Notes: generated by a model from the sequence alone, not told the origin. A stretch of 64,000 nt of DNA from Microvirga sp. BSC39 (GCF_000739015.1 NZ_JPUG01000068.1:1-64000), one strand, 5' to 3'. Counted from the first letter of the stretch, positions 41,526-52,800 are shown. Made by a program: numbers and translations.

Positions 41526-41783
41526 TTATGCAGATTTGCGGGTTGGAGCTCTCGCCCCCAGGGCTCCCAAGGCTGCGAATGACAGTCGCGGCTGGTGATC
41601 GTCAGCGGCTTGGATCTGGGACTCGCATACGACGCAATCCACTCCGCTTCTGACGCCCTGAATCCAGTATTGCGGTTCATAGGACGTGAGAGGGAGCTGC
41701 TTCACGACGACATAGGTGTTCCGGCTCGGACGCAGAGGGCTTGCCGGAACGACAGATTGGCCGACTTCGTACTTGTGGATCAT
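41526..41783 (-). CDS. Small conserved alphaproteobacterial protein
   Basis: An 85-residue protein starting MIHKYEVGQSVVPASPLRPS, followed by TYVVVKQLPLTSYEPQYWIQ and ERVV-like VDCVVCESQI. The pattern (a short beta-rich core reading HKYxVGQxV, YxVVKQLP, QYxI, VxESQ) matches a widespread uncharacterised family in Rhizobiales. The C-terminal 25 residues look like an extension. A GGAGC site precedes the chosen start; the longer frame to 41810 is less likely. It lies downstream of glgP on the same strand. Confidence 0.7.
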   Translation of the reverse strand: MIHKYEVGQSVVPASPLRPSRNTYVVVKQLPLTSYEPQYWIQGVRSGVDCVVCESQIQAADDHQPRLSFAALGALGARAPTRKSA

Positions 41784-41808
41784 GGCAGGCTCCACGAGGC
41801 TACCAATC

Positions 41809-41833
41809 AACCCCTCGTCTCCCGACAGGGGTT
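41809..41833. other. Hairpin between glgP and the small gene
   Basis: AACCCCT (41809-41815) and AGGGGTT (41827-41833) form a 7-bp stem; on the plus strand it is followed by TTATT, on the minus strand by no T-run. It could partly separate glgP from the small gene downstream. Confidence 0.4.
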
Positions 41834-41883
41834 TTATTCCATAAGGTCAAATCGGGATCAAAGTTCCCATCCTTGGCTTTCGT

Positions 41884-44397
41884 TCAGACAGGAACCTTCC
41901 AGATTTCATCGGCATATTCGCGGATCGTACGATCGGATGAGAACCAGCCGACCCTGGAGGTGTTCAGCACGCTGGCTCGGCTCCACGCGGAAGGCTGCTG
42001 CCAAAGCTCGTCGACCTGGCGTTGGGTCGTCCAGTAGGAGTCGAAGTCGGCAGCCACCATGAACGTGTCGTCGAACGACAGGGCATGCGCCAGGGAGTCG
42101 AACCGGTGCGGATCGTCCGGCGAGAAGGTCCCGGACGTCATCAGGTTGATGGCTCTCTCAAATCGGGGCGACCATTCCGACCGGTCGCGGTGCATCCCGG
42201 CTTTGTGGAATGTCTCGACCTCGTCGGCGGTCATCCCGAAGATGAAGATGTTGTCGGCTCCGACACACTCGCGGATCTCGATGTTCGCTCCGTCGAGGGT
42301 GCCGATCGTGAGGGCGCCGTTCAGGGCAAGCTTCATGTTGCCGGTGCCGGATGCCTCCATGCCGGCGGTCGAGATCTGCTCGGACAGGTCCGCCGCAGGG
42401 ATGATCGCCTCAGCCAGGCTGACATTGTAGTTGGGAAGAAAAACGACCTTCAGACGGCCGGACACGACAGGGTCGGAATTGATGGTCCTGGCGACATCGT
42501 TGGCGAGCTTGATGATCAGCTTTGCGCGGTGATAGCTGGCTGCGGCCTTGCCTGCGAAGATCTTGACCCGTGGCACCCAATTCCGCTCGGGTTCCGACCG
42601 GATGGCATCGTAGAGTGCAATCGCTTCCAGGATGTTGAGAAGCTGGCGCTTATATTCGTGGATTCGTTTGATATGGACGTCGAACAGGGCGTCCGGATCG
42701 ATCTGCACCCCCGTCCGCTCGGCTACAACCTTGGCCAGATTCACCTTCGATGCGCGGCGCTGGTTCCTGAACCGGTCCTGGAAGGCGCTGTCGTCCGCCA
42801 GCCTCTCGAGTCTGATCAAGGCTCCTGGATCGTCCAGAACCGCCTCGCCGAGTTCCTGCACCAGGAGCTGCGTCAGTTGCGGGTTCGCCTGATGAAGCCA
42901 TCGACGGAAGGTGATACCGTTCGTCTTGTTGACGATGCGACCCGGGTAGAGCGCATTGAGATCGCGGAACACCGTCTGGCGCATTAAGCCGGTATGGAGC
43001 GCCGACACACCATTGACCTTATGGGCGCCGATGAACGCCAGATGGCCCATGCGCACATACCGGCCCTGGCTCTCGTCGATCATCGAAACGGCCTTGATGA
43101 GCTCGACATCGGCCGACCGGCGGATCAAAGGCTCCAGGTGCAGCCAGTTGATATGATAGATGATCTGAAGGTGGCGCGGGAGAAGCCGCTCCATCAACGA
43201 CACGGGCCAACGCTCGAGGGCCTCGGGCATGAGGGTGTGGTTTGTGTAGTTCAGCGTTCTGGTCGTAATCGCCCAAGCACCGTCCCACGCAAGATGATGC
43301 TCATCCACCAGAAGGCGCATCAGCTCCGCTACGGCGAGAGCCGGGTGAGTATCGTTCATCTGGATTGCTGCGCGATCAGGCAGCGTGTGGAGATCCCCAT
43401 GCAGCCGGATGTGCCGGGCCAGCAGGTCCTGCAGGGAGGCCGAGGTGAAGAAGAACTCCTGGCGCAGGCGCAGCTCCCGTCCGGCCTCCGTCTCGTCGCC
43501 GGGGTAGAGCACGCGGGAGATCGCTTCGGCACGGGTCCGGTCGGCGAGCGCGCCGACATGGTCGCCTGAATTGAAGGCATCGAGCCGCAGCGGCTCGGCG
43601 GCCCGGGCCGACCAAAGCCTTAGGGTGTTGACGTGATTGCCGCGCCATCCGACCACGGGAGTATCGAAGGCAGCCGCCTGAATGGCTTCGGCGGGCCTCC
43701 AGACAAAGCCTGCCGGTCCGTCCGATGCGGGCATCTCCTCGACGAAGCCGCCAAACGGCACCTGATAAACCAGATCCGAGCGCTCGAACTCCCATGGATT
43801 TCCCCGAACGAGCCAGTCTTCGGGAAGCTCCTGCTGCCATCCGTCCCGGAGGCCTTGGCGGAACAGGCCGTGCTCGTAGCGAATCCCGTAGCCGTAGGCC
43901 GGGAGCTCAAGGCTGGCCATGCTCTCCATGAAGCAGGCGGCGAGCCGACCGAGGCCGCCATTTCCAAGGGCAGCGTCCGGTTCGATCGCGCGGATGCGAT
44001 CCAGATCGACCCCGAGCCCGGCGAGAGCGTCTCTGGCGCAATCGGTCAGACGGAGATTGTTGAGGGTATCGGACAGCAGCCGCCCGATCAGGAACTCGAG
44101 CGAGAAGTAGCAGACGTGCTTGTGACCGGCCTGGTTCTGCCCTTTGGACACCATCCAGCGATCCATGGCGCGGTCGCGCACGGCCAAGGCCGTTGCGGTG
44201 AACCAGTCGTGATCGGTCGCATGAGCCGGGTTCGTGCCGACGTCATAGGTCAGCTTCGCCAGGATCGCCTGCTGGAACGCTTCCGTTTCGGGGTCCCTCG
44301 CCGGACGTGACGGCTCGCTCGCCGCATAGGTGGGCTCAGCCTCGTCACGATGAAGGGCGGAGGGCAATAGGCTTTGATCGAAACTCTCCACAGGCAA
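41884..44397 (-). CDS. glgP: Glycogen/alpha-glucan phosphorylase
   Basis: An 837-residue GT35 phosphorylase that releases glucose-1-phosphate from alpha-1,4-glucans. The PLP-binding lysine is Lys689 in GTGNMKLALNG. Other family blocks are GNGGLGRLAACFMESMASLE, MNDTHPALAVAELMRLLVDE and KRIHEYKRQLLN. Length is normal. It is divergent from otsA across a 271-bp gap and opposes the glucan-building operon glgE-treS-glgB, so it provides the degradative arm of the local glucan metabolism. Confidence 0.96.
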   Translation of the reverse strand: MPVESFDQSLLPSALHRDEAEPTYAASEPSRPARDPETEAFQQAILAKLTYDVGTNPAHATDHDWFTATALAVRDRAMDRWMVSKGQNQAGHKHVCYFSLEFLIGRLLSDTLNNLRLTDCARDALAGLGVDLDRIRAIEPDAALGNGGLGRLAACFMESMASLELPAYGYGIRYEHGLFRQGLRDGWQQELPEDWLVRGNPWEFERSDLVYQVPFGGFVEEMPASDGPAGFVWRPAEAIQAAAFDTPVVGWRGNHVNTLRLWSARAAEPLRLDAFNSGDHVGALADRTRAEAISRVLYPGDETEAGRELRLRQEFFFTSASLQDLLARHIRLHGDLHTLPDRAAIQMNDTHPALAVAELMRLLVDEHHLAWDGAWAITTRTLNYTNHTLMPEALERWPVSLMERLLPRHLQIIYHINWLHLEPLIRRSADVELIKAVSMIDESQGRYVRMGHLAFIGAHKVNGVSALHTGLMRQTVFRDLNALYPGRIVNKTNGITFRRWLHQANPQLTQLLVQELGEAVLDDPGALIRLERLADDSAFQDRFRNQRRASKVNLAKVVAERTGVQIDPDALFDVHIKRIHEYKRQLLNILEAIALYDAIRSEPERNWVPRVKIFAGKAAASYHRAKLIIKLANDVARTINSDPVVSGRLKVVFLPNYNVSLAEAIIPAADLSEQISTAGMEASGTGNMKLALNGALTIGTLDGANIEIRECVGADNIFIFGMTADEVETFHKAGMHRDRSEWSPRFERAINLMTSGTFSPDDPHRFDSLAHALSFDDTFMVAADFDSYWTTQRQVDELWQQPSAWSRASVLNTSRVGWFSSDRTIREYADEIWKVPV

Positions 44398-44613
44398 CCC
44401 CTAGTCTGCAATTATCAAGCAAGAAACGATCTCGCCTGTATTGTGTCGGCATTCTTTTAACAGACCGATAGCAACTTCAGAATGATACTCAACAATAGTT
44501 ATCAAATTACCCAGAGAGCGTGACGCCTCGCCGCAGTTCACGGCGTAATTTTCTTTCAGGCCAAGGTTGTTGCTGAAGGATGCGAAGGTCCAACAGCTTA
44601 TTTTGCGCCGGCG

Positions 44614-44638
44614 GGAACTGCCTCCGGCTCGGATGGTT
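44614..44638 (+). promoter_or_regulatory. Sigma-EcfG-like promoter of otsA
   Basis: GGAAC (44614-44618), 17 bp, then GTT (44636-44638), ending 30 bp before the otsA ATG. Stress control of otsA by EcfG-type sigma factors is known in rhizobia, so context supports it. Confidence 0.65.
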
Positions 44639-44668
44639 TAACCTTCACCATTCGTTCAAGGTCAGGTC

Positions 44669-46270
44669 ATGGCCGACATTCCAGACATCACGCGAGAAGC
44701 ACAGAATCGGGCGGTTCCGTCTCCGGTGGAGAGTCCGCCTGAAGCGCCGGATCAATCTCCTGCAAAAGCCAAGAGGCCGCCCCGAACGGGCCGGAGCAAG
44801 AGACAAGCTTCCCCGTCCCATCAGCAGCGTCTGGTCGTGGTCTCGAACCGGGTTCCTGTGCCCAAGGAGGGGACAAGCAAGGCGGGCGGCCTGACCGTTG
44901 CGCTCGAGGGGGCGTTGAAGCAAAGCGGCGGCCTCTGGTTCGGCTGGTCCGGCGAGACGGTCGAGAGCCCCTCCGACCAAGCGAAGGTCTCGCAGGCCGG
45001 CAACATCACCTTTGCGGTTCTGGATCTCTCCCAGCAGGACTACGACGAGTATTATGCAGGCTTCGCCAATCGGGCGTTGTGGCCTGTCTGCCATTACAGG
45101 CTGGATCTCGTTCAGATCGAGCGGCAAGAGCTCGACGGATACTTCCGGGTCAACCGAGCCTTTGCGGCCTCTCTGGCCCCATTGCTGCGGCCCGACGACG
45201 TGATCTGGGTTCATGATTATCATTTCATCCCCCTGGCTGCGGAGCTCCGGCGGTTGGGTTTCAAGAACCGGATTGGCTTCTTCCTCCATATTCCATGGCC
45301 GCCCTCTGATGTGGCCAGCGCTTTGCCAGCGTACCAGCAGCTTCTCCAAGGGTTCGGCGCCTATGATCTGGTCGGCTTTCACACACCACAGGATGCGGAG
45401 AATTTTCAGCGCTGCCTGATCCGTGAGAACATCGGAGCCTCAACGGGAACGGGAGAGCACGAGATCGACGGTCATAAGGTTCGGATCGGCGCCTTTCCGG
45501 TGGGGATCGACACCGAAACCTTTGTTCGTGCCGCCGCCAACGCCGAACGGAATGCTCTCGTGCGCCGAACCAAGGCGAGCCTCGGCGACCGGGCTTTGAT
45601 CATCGGGGTGGACCGGCTCGACTATTCAAAAGGTTTGAAGCAGCGGATCGAGGCGTTCTCCTGTTTCGTCAAGTCCAACCCGGACTTCCGCAACCGCGTT
45701 ACCTACATCCAGATCACCCCGAAATCTCGCTCGGATGTTCCCGAATACCAGCGCATGCAGCGTGAGATTGCGGAGCAGGCGGGGTGGACCAACGGAAGCC
45801 TCGGGGAGGTCGACTGGACCCCCGTGCGGTATGTCAACAGAACCGTTGGGCATGCAGCCCTTGCCGGGTTGTATCGCATGTCCCAGATTGGCCTCGTGAC
45901 ACCGTTGCGCGATGGGATGAACCTCGTTGCAAAGGAGTTCGTCGCGGCTCAGCAACCGGAAGACCCCGGCGTCCTGATCCTGTCGCGCTTTGCAGGCGCA
46001 GCGCACGAGCTCGACGGCGCCATTCTCGTCAATCCCTACGATACGGAAGCCTGCGCTGCAGCGATTGCACGGGCTCTCCGGATGCCGCTGGAGGAAAGGC
46101 GGGAACGGTGGGATTCGATGATGGCCCGGTTGCGGAGCAACACCGTCGAGGCCTGGTGCCAGCATTTCCTCGCCAGTTTGAGCGACACTTCCGATGGAGG
46201 CTTGGAACCGCATATCTCAACAAACGCAGAGAATGGACGGTATCCCTTCTCCGAAGCTGCGCCGGCTTAA
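44669..46270 (+). CDS. otsA: Trehalose-6-phosphate synthase
   Basis: A 533-residue GT20 enzyme that makes trehalose-6-phosphate from UDP-glucose and glucose-6-phosphate. RLVVVSNRVPVP marks the start of the catalytic domain near residue 51, after a basic, proline-rich extension absent from E. coli OtsA. Substrate residues lie in VHDYHFIPLAAELRR, DRLDYSKGLKQRIEAF and VTPLRDGMNLVAKEF. No phosphatase (otsB) gene is adjacent. An EcfG-like box upstream suggests stress induction. Confidence 0.95.
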   Translation: MADIPDITREAQNRAVPSPVESPPEAPDQSPAKAKRPPRTGRSKRQASPSHQQRLVVVSNRVPVPKEGTSKAGGLTVALEGALKQSGGLWFGWSGETVESPSDQAKVSQAGNITFAVLDLSQQDYDEYYAGFANRALWPVCHYRLDLVQIERQELDGYFRVNRAFAASLAPLLRPDDVIWVHDYHFIPLAAELRRLGFKNRIGFFLHIPWPPSDVASALPAYQQLLQGFGAYDLVGFHTPQDAENFQRCLIRENIGASTGTGEHEIDGHKVRIGAFPVGIDTETFVRAAANAERNALVRRTKASLGDRALIIGVDRLDYSKGLKQRIEAFSCFVKSNPDFRNRVTYIQITPKSRSDVPEYQRMQREIAEQAGWTNGSLGEVDWTPVRYVNRTVGHAALAGLYRMSQIGLVTPLRDGMNLVAKEFVAAQQPEDPGVLILSRFAGAAHELDGAILVNPYDTEACAAAIARALRMPLEERRERWDSMMARLRSNTVEAWCQHFLASLSDTSDGGLEPHISTNAENGRYPFSEAAPA

Positions 46271-46351
46271 GGTCGCCCTCGAATTTCCCGCTGCATGGCC
46301 TCGGTCGGACAAGTTCCGTTGAGAGTGCCGCGAGCGATCTGGATGGGAACA

Positions 46352-46376
46352 GGAACCAAAGCCAAGGGGGCTTGTT
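46352..46376 (+). promoter_or_regulatory. Sigma-EcfG-like promoter of the glgE operon
   Basis: GGAAC (46352-46356), 17 bp, then GTT (46374-46376). It lies about 100 bp upstream of glgE in the 204-bp otsA-glgE gap. A second GGAAC six bases earlier lacks a matching -10. Confidence 0.55.
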
Positions 46377-46474
46377 TCTGACAGGGAGGCTCTGCCGGTC
46401 AGAACTCGGTCTTTCCGATGCCGGTGGTGAACTCACCCCAGGTTGATCCAATCGAATAGCGACAGGGCCGAACC

Positions 46475-49400
46475 GTGTCACCAGCAGACAGCCTCCTCGC
46501 AAGCTCCCAGATCGCGCGGACGAAAGACGTAAGCCGCAAGGCTCCGCGGATCTACTACGTACACCCGCTGCTGGCCGGACCCTTGGACAACTGGGATGAG
46601 ATCTTCGATCACGCAGCCGCCCTGGGTTTCGACACCATCCTGATGGCTCCGCCATTCGAGCCGGGACATGGCGGCAGCATCTTCCTGCCACGGGACATGA
46701 CCCGGCTCCACCCGAGCCTCGGTCACGGCGAGGCGGCGGATGGGCTTGCGCGGGTTGCCGAAAAGGCCAGAGCCCGCAACCTCGGCCTGGCGCTTGACCT
46801 CGTTCTTGACCGGGTGGCGGCTGACAGCGCCTTCGCCCGCGAACTCGGCCTCGATGCCCCAATCCCGGACATCCTCGATCCACGGCAGGACCCTGCTGAA
46901 AGGGAAGCCGTGATCATCCCGTTCGATGGCGGTGGCCCGGACGATCATCCGCACCTGAAAACTCTGGCCGAGCGCCTGCGTGCTCTCATCGCTGCTGGGA
47001 TCACAGGCTTTCGCTGCCTGCACTGGGACAGGGTCCCTGCGTCCGCTTTGAGGCGCTTCATAGCGGATGTCAGAGGACACGCGCCCGATCTTCAATTTCT
47101 TGCCTGGACCCCCGGAACGAACTTTCAATCAAGGCAGGCGCTCCGTGGTGCCGGCTTCAGTGGGACGTTTTCCTCGCTGTGCTGGTGGGACTTGAAGGAA
47201 AGCTGGATTGCCGACGAACACGAACAACTGAGGAGCATCGGCTACGAAATTGCCTTTCCGGAGGTCCCCTTCGACAAGCGCATCACTCACGAGGTGGAGC
47301 CTCTGGATGTGCTGGAGCGCCGCGCAACCCGCGCGTTGCGGCTTGCTGCGTCCGTCGGTGACGGCCTTCTCGTGCCGATGGGCTTCGAATTCGGTTGCCG
47401 GGACAGATTCGACCCGACCCGCGGCGATGGAGCTGGACTGAAGGGGCTGCGAGAACGGATCGCCTTTGAACTCACGGGAGAGGTCCGCGCGGCGAACCAG
47501 TTGCTCGCCGGCAATGATAAGCAGTTCGCCTGCAAGCCGGTGCATCTCGTCGTAGGGCATGCATCCCCGGTGACCGCTTTGCTGAGGACAGACGCGGAGG
47601 ATGTGCGGCAAAGCAAGGCAGCCCGTCTGATCGTCGCGAACTCCGATCTCCGGCGGACAGCCCAGGCAACCGGTGCGTTCCTGGCGTCGGAGAGCGGCGC
47701 CCAGTTCATGCCGTTTCGCGAGGTGGGTGAGGGCGGCTTCGAACTCACTCCGGTAACGACTGTCAGACTCGATCCGGGCGAGGTCAGGATTTTCGAGGGC
47801 CATCCCCCCAGGCCGATTAGAGGAGCGGTATCAGTGCCGGCTGTCGACCAGGCCATCGTGGCACCGCGGCTCGTCATCGAGAATGTCACGCCAGCCGTGG
47901 ATGGAGGCGCGTTCCCGGTCAAGCGGATCGTCGGTGAAGTGATCAGGGTGGAGGCGGACATCTTCGGCGATGGTCACGATCCTCTGATGGCCGCATTGGC
48001 TTGGCGTGCTGTCGACGAGGAACAGTGGCGCGAAACCCGCATGACCCTCCTGGTCAATGACCGCTGGAGCGCGGAATTCCCGCTGGAGCGGCTGGGTCGA
48101 CACGAATTTGTCGTTCAGGCCTGGCGTGATCCCTTCGCGATCTTCCGGTCGGAACTGGAAAAGAAATACGCTGCCGGTCTCGACGTGACCCTGGAACTGG
48201 AGGAGGGGCGTCTCCTGGTCGAAGAGGCAAGGGCCGACGTCCAGGGTGACATCGCCGACCGCATCCACAGCCTAGCCGACAGGCTCGTCGATGCGGATTA
48301 TGGCGCCCGCCTCGAGATCCTTCTGGCGCCGGAGACATCGGATGTCATGACGGCCGCGGACCGGCGGCCGTTCATGCTGCGCTCCCAGGCGATCTCCATC
48401 GATGCCGAACGCACGGCTGCCGGGTTCGCCAGCTGGTACGAGCTGTTCCCGCGCTCGATGAGCGATGATCCCAAGCGTCATGGCACGTTCGATGATGTGA
48501 TCCGCAAGCTCCCATATATCCGCAACATGGGGTTCGACGTTCTCTACATGACGCCGATCCACCCCATCGGTCGAACACACCGGAAGGGCCCCAACAACAG
48601 CCTTAACGCAGGTCCGGACGATCCGGGCAGCCCTTACGCCATCGGTTCCGAGGCGGGTGGTCATGACGCCATTCACCCTGAGCTCGGTACGTTCGAGGAC
48701 TTCCGGCGTCTCGTTGCCGCTGCCGCCGATCACGGGCTGGAGCTTGCCTTAGATATTGCAGTTCAGGCCTCTCCGGATCACCCATGGCTGAAGGAGCACC
48801 CGGACTGGTTCGACTGGCGGCCGGATGGAACGATCAAGTACGCGGAGAATCCGCCCAAGAAGTACGAGGACATCGTCAACGTGGACTTTTATGCCAAGGG
48901 CGCGATGCCGTCCCTGTGGATTGAGCTGCGTGACACCATTCTGCTCTGGGTCGAACAGGGGGTGAAGCTCTTCCGGATCGACAATCCCCATACGAAGCCA
49001 TTCCCGTTCTGGGAGTGGCTGATCGGGGAAGTGCGCCGCGACCACCCGGATGTTGCCTTCCTGTCGGAGGCCTTCACGCGGCCGAAGATCATGTACAGGC
49101 TCGCCAAGATCGGCTTCTCACAATCCTACACCTACTTCACGTGGCGCAACGAGAAGGCGGAGATGGCGGAGTACCTGAACGAGCTCTCGCAGACGGCGCC
49201 GAAGGATTTCTTCCGGCCGCATTTCTTCGTGAACACGCCCGACATCAACCCGGATTTCCTGCAGGATGCGCCTCGTTCCGCCTACCTGATCCGTGCGGCT
49301 CTTGCCACGACGCTCTCCGGGCTTTGGGGAATGTACAGCGGGTTTGAGCTCTGCGAAGGGCGGCCCGACGTCAAGAAGAAGGAATACGCAGACAGCGAGA

Positions 49401-49795
49401 AGTATGAGCTCCGCGCGTGGGACTGGGATCGACCCGGCAACATCATCCGGGAGATCTCGATTCTGAACCGGATCCGGCACGACAACCCGGCCCTGCATAC
49501 GCACCTCAACATCTCTTTCCTCAACGCCTCGAACGATAAAATCATCTTCTATGAGAAGGCGACACCCGGGCGTGAGAACGTCCTGCTCGTGGCGGTCAGC
49601 TTCGATCCCCACAATGTGCAGGAGGCCGATGTGGAGCTGCCTCTCTGGAAGTTCGGCCTGCCGGATCATGGCTCCGTGGCGGTCGAGGATCTCGTGCGTC
49701 AACACCGCTTCACCTGGACTGGCAAGTATCAGCGCATCCGCTGCGATCCGGGCGAACTTCCTTTCTCGATCTGGCGCATAGCCCCTAAGGACTGA
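46475..49795 (+). CDS. glgE: Maltosyltransferase GlgE with N-terminal degenerate amylase-like domain
   Basis: An 1106-residue two-part protein. The C-terminal part (from about residue 455) is GlgE, which adds maltose from maltose-1-phosphate to alpha-1,4-glucans. Its nucleophile is Asp836 (FRIDNPHTKP) and its acid Glu865 (FLSEAFTRP), 29 residues apart as in known GlgE. The N-terminal part (about 20-440) resembles a GH13 barrel, but the nucleophile position is not Asp (GFRCLHWDRVP), so it is probably inactive. Classical GlgE is about 660-700 residues. Start is GTG. It precedes treS by 5 bp. Confidence 0.93.
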   Translation: MSPADSLLASSQIARTKDVSRKAPRIYYVHPLLAGPLDNWDEIFDHAAALGFDTILMAPPFEPGHGGSIFLPRDMTRLHPSLGHGEAADGLARVAEKARARNLGLALDLVLDRVAADSAFARELGLDAPIPDILDPRQDPAEREAVIIPFDGGGPDDHPHLKTLAERLRALIAAGITGFRCLHWDRVPASALRRFIADVRGHAPDLQFLAWTPGTNFQSRQALRGAGFSGTFSSLCWWDLKESWIADEHEQLRSIGYEIAFPEVPFDKRITHEVEPLDVLERRATRALRLAASVGDGLLVPMGFEFGCRDRFDPTRGDGAGLKGLRERIAFELTGEVRAANQLLAGNDKQFACKPVHLVVGHASPVTALLRTDAEDVRQSKAARLIVANSDLRRTAQATGAFLASESGAQFMPFREVGEGGFELTPVTTVRLDPGEVRIFEGHPPRPIRGAVSVPAVDQAIVAPRLVIENVTPAVDGGAFPVKRIVGEVIRVEADIFGDGHDPLMAALAWRAVDEEQWRETRMTLLVNDRWSAEFPLERLGRHEFVVQAWRDPFAIFRSELEKKYAAGLDVTLELEEGRLLVEEARADVQGDIADRIHSLADRLVDADYGARLEILLAPETSDVMTAADRRPFMLRSQAISIDAERTAAGFASWYELFPRSMSDDPKRHGTFDDVIRKLPYIRNMGFDVLYMTPIHPIGRTHRKGPNNSLNAGPDDPGSPYAIGSEAGGHDAIHPELGTFEDFRRLVAAAADHGLELALDIAVQASPDHPWLKEHPDWFDWRPDGTIKYAENPPKKYEDIVNVDFYAKGAMPSLWIELRDTILLWVEQGVKLFRIDNPHTKPFPFWEWLIGEVRRDHPDVAFLSEAFTRPKIMYRLAKIGFSQSYTYFTWRNEKAEMAEYLNELSQTAPKDFFRPHFFVNTPDINPDFLQDAPRSAYLIRAALATTLSGLWGMYSGFELCEGRPDVKKKEYADSEKYELRAWDWDRPGNIIREISILNRIRHDNPALHTHLNISFLNASNDKIIFYEKATPGRENVLLVAVSFDPHNVQEADVELPLWKFGLPDHGSVAVEDLVRQHRFTWTGKYQRIRCDPGELPFSIWRIAPKD

Positions 49796-49800
49796 CAAGA

Positions 49801-52800
49801 ATGCTCAAGAAGAACGACACGTCCCTCAAGAGCGAGACCACCCTTGGAACCGATCCGCTCTGGTACAAGGATGCGATCATCTATCAGCTGCATGTGAAGT
49901 CGTTCTTCGATGCCAACAACGACGGCATCGGCGACTTCGCAGGCCTGCTCGCTAAGCTGGATTACATCGCCTCCCTTGGGGTGAACACCATCTGGCTGCT
50001 GCCGTTCTATCCGTCACCCCGGCTCGATGACGGCTATGACATAGCCGAGTACCGCGATGTCAGCCCCGACTATGGCAGCTTGAAGGAGTTCAAGACCTTC
50101 GTGCGGGAAGCCCATGCCCGAGGGCTGCGCGTCATTACGGAGCTGGTGATCAACCACACGTCCGACCAGCATCCCTGGTTCCAGCGCGCACGCCACGCAA
50201 AGCCCGGCTCAAAGGAACGGGACTTCTATGTCTGGTCCGACACGGACCAGAAGTATCCGGAGACGCGGATCATCTTTCTCGACACCGAGAAATCGAACTG
50301 GACCTGGGATTCGGCGGCAGGTGCCTATTTCTGGCACCGTTTCTATTCGCATCAGCCGGATCTGAACTTCGACAATCCGCGTGTCCTCAAGGAAGTCCTG
50401 AGCGTCATGCGGTTCTGGCTCGACATGGGCATCGACGGGCTGCGCCTCGATGCCATTCCCTATCTCATCGAGCGGGAAGGCACCAACAACGAGAATCTTC
50501 CGGAGACCCACGTGGTTCTCAAGAAGATCCGCGCAGCGCTCGATGCCACCTATCCAGACCGGATGCTGCTGGCGGAGGCCAATCAATGGCCGGAGGACAC
50601 TCAGGAATACTTCGGCGACGGCGACGAATGCCACATGGCCTTCCATTTCCCGCTGATGCCGCGCATGTACATGGCTATCGCGAAGGAAGACCGCTTTCCC
50701 ATCACCGATATTCTGCGCCAGACACCTGAAATTCCCGAGAAATGCCAATGGGCGATCTTTCTCCGCAACCATGACGAGCTGACGCTCGAGATGGTGACGG
50801 ACGAAGAGCGCGACTACCTCTGGAACACCTATGCGGCCGACAAGCGGGCTCGCATTAATCTCGGCATCCGCCGCAGGCTGGCGCCTCTCATGCAGAGGGA
50901 TCGCCGGCGCATCGAGCTGATGAATGCGCTCCTCCTGTCCATGCCCGGAACGCCCGTCGTCTATTACGGCGACGAAATCGGGATGGGCGACAACATCTAC
51001 CTCGGCGACCGGGACGGCGTTCGCACGCCCATGCAGTGGTCGCCGGACCGAAATGGCGGCTTCTCCAGGGCGGATCCGGCAAGCCTCGTGCTGCCGGCGA
51101 TCATGGACCCGGTTTACGGTTTCGAGTCCGTCAACGTGGAGGCACAGAGCCGTGACCAGCATTCGCTGCTGAACTGGATGCGCCGCATGCTGATGCTGCG
51201 CCGCAATCACCATGCTTTCGGCCGCGGCACATTCCGGCTTCTGTATCCGGCCAACCGCAAGGTCCTGGCCTATCTGCGCGAGCACGAGGGTGAGACCATT
51301 CTGTGCGTCGCAAATCTGTCGCGGACGCCGCAGGCGGTCGAGCTTGATCTGTCGGCATTCGCCGGCCGGGTTCCCGTGGAGATGACCGGCCCGTCGCCGT
51401 TCCCACCCATTGGCCAGCTGACCTACCTGCTGACCCTTCCGCCCTACGGCTTCTATTGGTTCCAGCTCACGACGGAGGTCGAAAGCCCACAATGGCGGAC
51501 AGCGCCTCCTGAGCAGTTGACCGAGTTCGAAACCCTGGTTCTGCGAGGCGGTCATCAGGGAGGCCTGGAGGAGCGGCACATTCAGCTGATCGCCCGGGAC
51601 GTCCTGCCCACCTATCTGCCGATCCGGCGCTGGTTCGCCTCCAAGAATGAGACGCTGCACGAAGCGCGCATTCCGTGGACGGTGCCGATGCCGTTCGCCG
51701 AGGATGTGCTGATGGGCGAGATCGAGGCGATCGTCGGCCAGCGCACGGAGCGCTACTTCATGCCCTTGGGCATCGCATGGGAAAGCGCCGGGGGATTGCC
51801 ATTGCCGCAGCAGCTTGCACTAGCCAGAGTCCGCAGAGGACCCCGGGTCGGCTTCCTGACCGACGGCTTTGCCGTCGACCGGTGGGCGCATGCGGTCCTG
51901 CAGGCCTTGTGCGAGAGATCGACGGTTGGGACCCCGGACGGAGAAATCCGGTTCGAGGGCACGCCCGAACTGGATTGCATGCAGGTCACGTCCGATGCTC
52001 CGATCCGCTGGCTCTCGGCCGAGCAGTCGAACAGTTCGTTGATCGTCGGCGACCTTGCGATGATCAAGCTCGTACGCCGCGTGTTTGCCGGTACGCACCC
52101 GGAAGCGGAGATGACGCAATATCTGACGAAAGTCGACTATCAGAACTCCGCTCCTCTCCTGGGGCAGGTCCTGCGGGTCTCCGAGGATGGGACACCGCAT
52201 ACCCTCGCCATTGTCCAGGGCGCTATCCGCAATCAGGGTGATGCCTGGAACTGGATGCTCGAGAATCTGAAGCGCACCCTCGACGAGTACGAGCTGATCG
52301 AAAACGACACGATCCCTGAGGAAGGTATCTTCACCACCCTCGAGAATTTCGCCGAAGTCGTGGGACAGCGCCTCGGCGAGTTGCACGTGGCTCTGGCTGC
52401 ACAGACGGACGATCAGGCCTTTGCGCCGATCGCGGCTGGAGCTGGGGAGATCGATGGCTGGAAAACGAGAGCCCAGGAGCAGCTCGTGTCTGCTCTTGAT
52501 ATATTGAGTAATGTTCGGGGCGATCTGGATCCTGAGACCGGTGCGCTCGCCGACAGCATCCTCGAACATCGTGATGAGCTGATCACCGCTGTGGACCGGC
52601 TTGCGGAGGCTGGCCGTGGAACGCTCCTGACGCGAATCCACGGCGACTTCCACTTCGGCCAGGTCCTTGTCGCGCAGGGGGATGCCTACATCATCGACTT
52701 CGAGGGCGAACCCGTACGCGAGCTGGAGGAAAGGCGCGCAAAGACAAGCCCGCTCCGGGACGTTGCCGGATTGCTGCGCTCCCTTGATTACGTGGCCGTC

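Noticed and set aside
41843..41867. GGAAC-N17-CTT on the minus strand as an EcfG promoter for the small gene
   Set aside because: The -10 element does not match GTT, so it is below the standard used for the four accepted boxes.
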